Shown piece after piece: positions 7,074 through 9,029 of a stretch of DNA of 9,029 nt. The notes beneath the pieces were generated by a model. The model ran no database searches and was not told the DNA's origin. It saw nothing but the letters and a program-made list of their open reading frames with translations. A program made the position numbers and the translations under genes. Every line of letters begins with the position of its first letter. Within the stretch, counting starts at the first letter, position 1. Source of the stretch: Candidatus Saccharimonadota bacterium (GTDB lineage: Bacteria > Patescibacteriota > Saccharimonadia > Saccharimonadales > Saccharimonadaceae); the NCBI GenBank assembly GCA_018064165.1, contig JAGOZV010000022.1, positions 1 to 9,029 of the forward strand. The letters are read 5' to 3'.

Positions 7074-8252
7074 ATTCGTAACTCAAAACAGCCAAATGCG
7101 CTTGTCGCACGGCAAAAATCACCTGTTAAACAGGCTAGTCAAAAGAAAATTCAGCGTCGCAAGACACACATTAAATTAAAGAAATCATCCCTTATTAGCT
7201 ATAGTATTCTATTTGTTGCACTTGTAGGTGTAATTTCATATGGCTATCAATCTGGCACTGCTACAAGCAGCGCCCCCGTAGTTAGTAAACAAGAAGCTCC
7301 AAAAGAAGTGAAAGCATCTGCTGTAACAGACGATGCAACTGCAACTTTGGTGGCATCTGATATTGCTGCAAATGCTAACCTTTGGGTCGCGCCAAATGTT
7401 TCCAACTTGGCAATTTCCGCGCAAATAACTCAAGAAGTGCCGGTGGCAACAATTAATGACACTTCTACCTCGGATGCTCCACAGGTCGTGGTTACTCCAA
7501 CTGAAACTTCTACAGTTCAAGAACACACTGTGGTTGAGGGAGAAACAGTAGACACGTTGGCGGAAAAGTATGAAATATCAAAAGAAACTATTAAGTGGGC
7601 AAACAATTTAACTGAAGACTCAATTGAACCTGGAAAAATAGTTAAAATTTTACCAACAGATGGAGTTTCTTACACTGTTAAAGCCGATGATACAATTGAA
7701 AAAATTGCCGAAAAGTATAAAGTCTCACCAGAACGATTGGTCCTATTCAACGACCTAGAGCTAACTGGTATTAAAGAAGGCGATTCTATTATTTTACCAA
7801 GTGCCGAACTTCCAGAAGAAGAGCGCCCTGGTTATGTCGCTCCTCGTACCTACACTCGTTCTGCAACCAGTAATAGTAATTCCAAGGTCGCCGTAAGTTC
7901 ATATAGGGGCGGTTCGGTTGGTAATCGTTATGCACGTGGTTGGTGTACCTGGTATGCCTACGAACGTCGTGCTCAATCTGGTCGTCCAGTTGGTAGTTTC
8001 TGGGGAAATGCCAATACATGGGCTAGTGCAGCACGGGGCAATGGTTATCTTGTAAACAATAGTCCTGCAGCAGGCGCTGTTTTCCAAACGCGAGCAGGGG
8101 GCTACGGACACGTTGGTTATATTGAAAGCGTAGATTATGCTAACGGCACGGTAACCTATTCCGACATGAATGGTAAAGCAGGCTGGAACAGGGTCGGCAG
8201 TGAAACCATCTCTCTTTCAGAAGCACAAAGCAAATGGACGTTTATTCACTAA
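7074..8252 (+). CDS. Membrane-anchored LysM-LysM-CHAP peptidoglycan hydrolase, apparent ATT start
   Basis: Cell-wall enzyme with binding and cutting modules. Numbered from ATT 7074 (392 residues), the order is: Lys/Arg-rich cytoplasmic tail (1-39), one transmembrane helix or uncleaved signal anchor at about 40-58 (LISYSILFVALVGVISYGY), a Ser/Thr/Pro/Val-rich spacer, LysM at about 151-194 (HTVVEGETVDTLAEKY), LysM at about 199-242 (YTVKADDTIEKIAEKY), and a CHAP domain at about 286-392. In the CHAP domain, C291 (GWCTWYAY) and H346 (YGHVGYIE) are the expected catalytic pair; D364/N366 in YSDMN are candidates for a third residue. CHAP enzymes cut as amidases or endopeptidases. The first ordinary start in frame, GTG 7308, has no ribosome-binding site and would delete the membrane helix. 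The frame is open back to the stop at 7050-7052 with no ATG, GTG or TTG. ATT 7074 sits 7 nt after AGGAG. Alternatives are ATA 7071, or ATG 7096 with a one-base error in the A5 run at 7114-7118. Domains are certain; the start is not. Confidence 0.82.
   Translation: MRNSKQPNALVARQKSPVKQASQKKIQRRKTHIKLKKSSLISYSILFVALVGVISYGYQSGTATSSAPVVSKQEAPKEVKASAVTDDATATLVASDIAANANLWVAPNVSNLAISAQITQEVPVATINDTSTSDAPQVVVTPTETSTVQEHTVVEGETVDTLAEKYEISKETIKWANNLTEDSIEPGKIVKILPTDGVSYTVKADDTIEKIAEKYKVSPERLVLFNDLELTGIKEGDSIILPSAELPEEERPGYVAPRTYTRSATSNSNSKVAVSSYRGGSVGNRYARGWCTWYAYERRAQSGRPVGSFWGNANTWASAARGNGYLVNNSPAAGAVFQTRAGGYGHVGYIESVDYANGTVTYSDMNGKAGWNRVGSETISLSEAQSKWTFIH
7102..7112 (+). repeat. 11-nt direct repeat, copy 2
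   Basis: Second exact copy of the motif at 6950-6960, 152 nt downstream and immediately after the 3' strand of the closing helix. Its TCGCAcGG part (7105-7112) offers the same alternative partner for 7011-7017. It lies within the apparent coding sequence of the wall hydrolase. Confidence 0.6.
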
Positions 8253-8268
8253 AATTAAACTAATTACT

Positions 8269-8298
8269 AAACGCCCCTGTAATTATAGGGGCGTTTTT
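8269..8298 (+). terminator. Intrinsic terminator of the wall-hydrolase gene
   Basis: A 10-bp perfect stem with a GC-rich core, AAACGCCCCT (8269-8278) with AGGGGCGTTT (8287-8296), has an 8-nt loop and runs into a T-tract (8294-8298, then GTT). It lies 16 nt after the stop codon. It is the only convincing rho-independent terminator in the window. Confidence 0.9.
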
Positions 8299-8306
8299 GT
8301 TATTAT
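8298..8306 (+). promoter_or_regulatory. obg extended -10 promoter fused to the terminator T-tract
   Basis: TG (8298-8299), one base, then TATTAT (8301-8306): an extended -10 whose T is the last T of the upstream terminator. A -35 at 17 nt would be TGTAAT (8278-8283), a poor match inside the hairpin. The -10 box ends 9 nt before the obg ATG (8316), so the predicted start is at about 8313 and the mRNA is nearly leaderless. No Shine-Dalgarno is present. Confidence 0.55.
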
Positions 8307-8315
8307 AAAGAATAT

Positions 8316-9029
8316 ATGTTTGTAGATACAGCAAAAGTTATAGTTATGGCAGGTAAAGGCGGCGACGGAGCCGTTAGTTTTAGGCATGAAATTTATGTAG
8401 ACAAAGGCGGTCCAGATGGTGGCGACGGCGGTAGAGGTGGCGACGTAGTTTTTGTTGCCACAGACAACTTAAATACTTTGATAGATTTTAAATATAAGCC
8501 AGAACTTAAAGCAAAAAATGGCGAGAACGGCGCAAAGCGTAATAAACGTGGTAAATCTGGCGCAGATCTTGTGGTAAAAGTTCCTGTAGGCACTTTAATT
8601 AAGCGCAATGATGAAATCGTAGCCGATTTGAGTTTCAATGGTCAGCGCGAAATTATCGCAATTGGTGGCGATGGTGGCTTTGGCAATGCTCATTTCAAAT
8701 CATCTACACGCCAAACTCCACGCCTTGCCGAAAATGGAGAAGCCGGCGAAACCTACGAGGCAGAGCTAGAACTTAAACTTCTTGCAGATGTTGGTCTTTT
8801 AGGCCTACCGAACGCAGGAAAATCAACATTTTTAAGCGTCGTAAGTAATGCTACCCCGGAAATTGCCGATTATGCCTTTACAACCATAACCCCGAATTTA
8901 GGCGTTGCAGACGTTGATGGCACTGGCCTGCTAATAGCCGATATACCTGGGCTTATTGAAGGGGCAAGCGAAGGAAAGGGATTGGGCGTTGCTTTCTTAA
9001 AACACGTTGAACGTACGGCCGTGCTTCTG
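8316..9029 (+). CDS. obg: Obg/CgtA ribosome-assembly GTPase, 3' end beyond window
   Basis: GTPase that binds the 50S subunit and acts in ribosome maturation and stress or growth control. The 238 residues visible include the glycine-rich Obg fold (1 to about 158), with its GKGGDGAVSFRHE, GGPDGGDGGRGGDV and GGDGGFGNAHFKSS glycine loops. The start of the GTPase domain follows: P-loop GLPNAGKST (163-171), switch I/G2 around FTTITPNLG (from 188), and G3 DIPG (209-212) followed by LIEGASEGKGLG. The NKxD motif and any C-terminal domain lie past the window edge. The start is fixed by the family's usual N-terminus (MFVDTAKVIVMAGKGG) and by the promoter 9 nt before it. No frame damage is seen. Confidence 0.97.
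   Translation, partial: MFVDTAKVIVMAGKGGDGAVSFRHEIYVDKGGPDGGDGGRGGDVVFVATDNLNTLIDFKYKPELKAKNGENGAKRNKRGKSGADLVVKVPVGTLIKRNDEIVADLSFNGQREIIAIGGDGGFGNAHFKSSTRQTPRLAENGEAGETYEAELELKLLADVGLLGLPNAGKSTFLSVVSNATPEIADYAFTTITPNLGVADVDGTGLLIADIPGLIEGASEGKGLGVAFLKHVERTAVLL

Larger units (their letters stand above)
6861..7102 (+). ncRNA. Structured RNA of unknown family with exactly paired ends (long leader or stand-alone RNA)
   Basis: About 240 nt between mltG and the wall-hydrolase gene that folds extensively by eye. The 5' end (6862-6871) is fully complementary to 7093-7102 (10 bp). Next to it, 6874-6880 pairs with 7083-7089 (7 bp, one G-U), and 6894-6900 pairs with 7076-7082 (7 bp), giving a composite terminal helix. 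Internal hairpins are 6887-6891/6903-6907, which extends inward and competes with or forms a pseudoknot with the third terminal segment; 6915-6920/6940-6945 (6 bp); and 7006-7015/7060-7069 (10 bp, one G-U). The promoter places the RNA start at the closing helix. I looked for hallmark motifs of RNase P RNA, tmRNA, SRP RNA, T-box, cobalamin, lysine, Mg and c-di-AMP elements and did not find a convincing set. It could be a riboswitch-like leader for the downstream gene, or an independent RNA overlapping that gene's 5' end. Structure is seen by pairing; function is unknown. Confidence 0.65.

Noticed and set aside
7070..7075. TATAAT just before the wall-hydrolase start, as a local promoter
   Set aside because: No -35 or extended TG, and no ATG at 8-9 nt downstream; the bases are better explained by the ATA/ATT codons after the Shine-Dalgarno.
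6861..7102. c-di-AMP (ydaO-type) riboswitch
   Set aside because: TAACTCGGTAG near 7050-7060 resembles the 3' side of that class and the gene context fits, but the other conserved core segments are not seen and the local hairpin is too short.
6861..7102. RNase P RNA, tmRNA or SRP RNA
   Set aside because: Paired ends fit a house-keeping RNA, but the conserved P4 segments, the tRNA-like CCA end with resume frame, and the SRP tetraloop helix are all absent.
7122..7134. Hairpin CCTGT-TAA-ACAGG as terminator of the structured RNA
   Set aside because: Five base pairs and no T-tract after it; the transcript probably continues into the hydrolase gene.
7096..7179. Small 27-codon reading frame (MRLSHGK...) starting at ATG 7096
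   Set aside because: No ribosome-binding site, it overlaps the larger frame, and its ATG lies in the closing RNA helix. Kept only as the alternative start if an A is missing at 7114-7118.

Overview
The window looks like a core-gene stretch from a small-genome member of the Candidate Phyla Radiation (Patescibacteria), most likely the Saccharibacteria/TM7 lineage. That placement is inference. It rests on a shortened alanyl-tRNA synthetase, a large one-pass membrane protein with a baseplate-J-like outer part of a kind I associate with CPR genomes, tight gene packing with stop/start overlaps, moderate-to-low GC, and a LysM-CHAP wall hydrolase. No marker here fixes the taxonomy.

Layout. (1) 100-1512 (+): alanyl-tRNA synthetase that stops after the catalytic and tRNA-recognition part. 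(2) 1480-2370 (-): an unrecognised 296-residue protein whose 3' end runs 33 nt antisense into alaS. (3) 2371-2462: a 92-nt divergent promoter region. (4) 2463-6853 (+): a compact four-gene run of an FtsA/PilM-type actin-like ATPase, a J-domain membrane protein, RuvX and MltG, joined by 0-nt spacing and by 8-nt and 14-nt overlaps. (5) 6826-7112: a strong extended -10 promoter inside the last codons of mltG, followed by about 240 nt of strongly self-complementary sequence whose two ends pair exactly. (6) 7074-8252: a membrane-anchored LysM-LysM-CHAP wall hydrolase with no ATG, GTG or TTG available at its N-terminus. (7) 8269-8298: an intrinsic terminator whose U-tract runs into the obg promoter. 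(8) 8316-end: Obg GTPase, cut by the window edge.

How it fits together. The central run pairs a membrane-associated actin-like protein with a transmembrane partner and a septation or growth-linked glycan-cutting enzyme (MltG). The next transcription unit is a second, probably amidase/endopeptidase-type, wall enzyme. The theme is envelope growth and division in a small Gram-positive-like cell, with housekeeping genes (alaS, ruvX, obg) interspersed.

Two points stand out. First, four independent promoters (alaS, the minus-strand gene, the FtsA-like gene, obg) have the -10 box ending 8-9 nt before the ATG, so their mRNAs should be leaderless or nearly so. Second, the wall-hydrolase gene is the opposite: it has a long, highly structured leader. 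In that leader the ribosome-binding site is locked in a 10-bp helix and the only plausible start codon (ATT) lies at the edge of another helix. This is either an unassigned riboswitch-like leader or a stand-alone structured RNA that overlaps the gene's 5' end. I could not match it to any RNA family I know.
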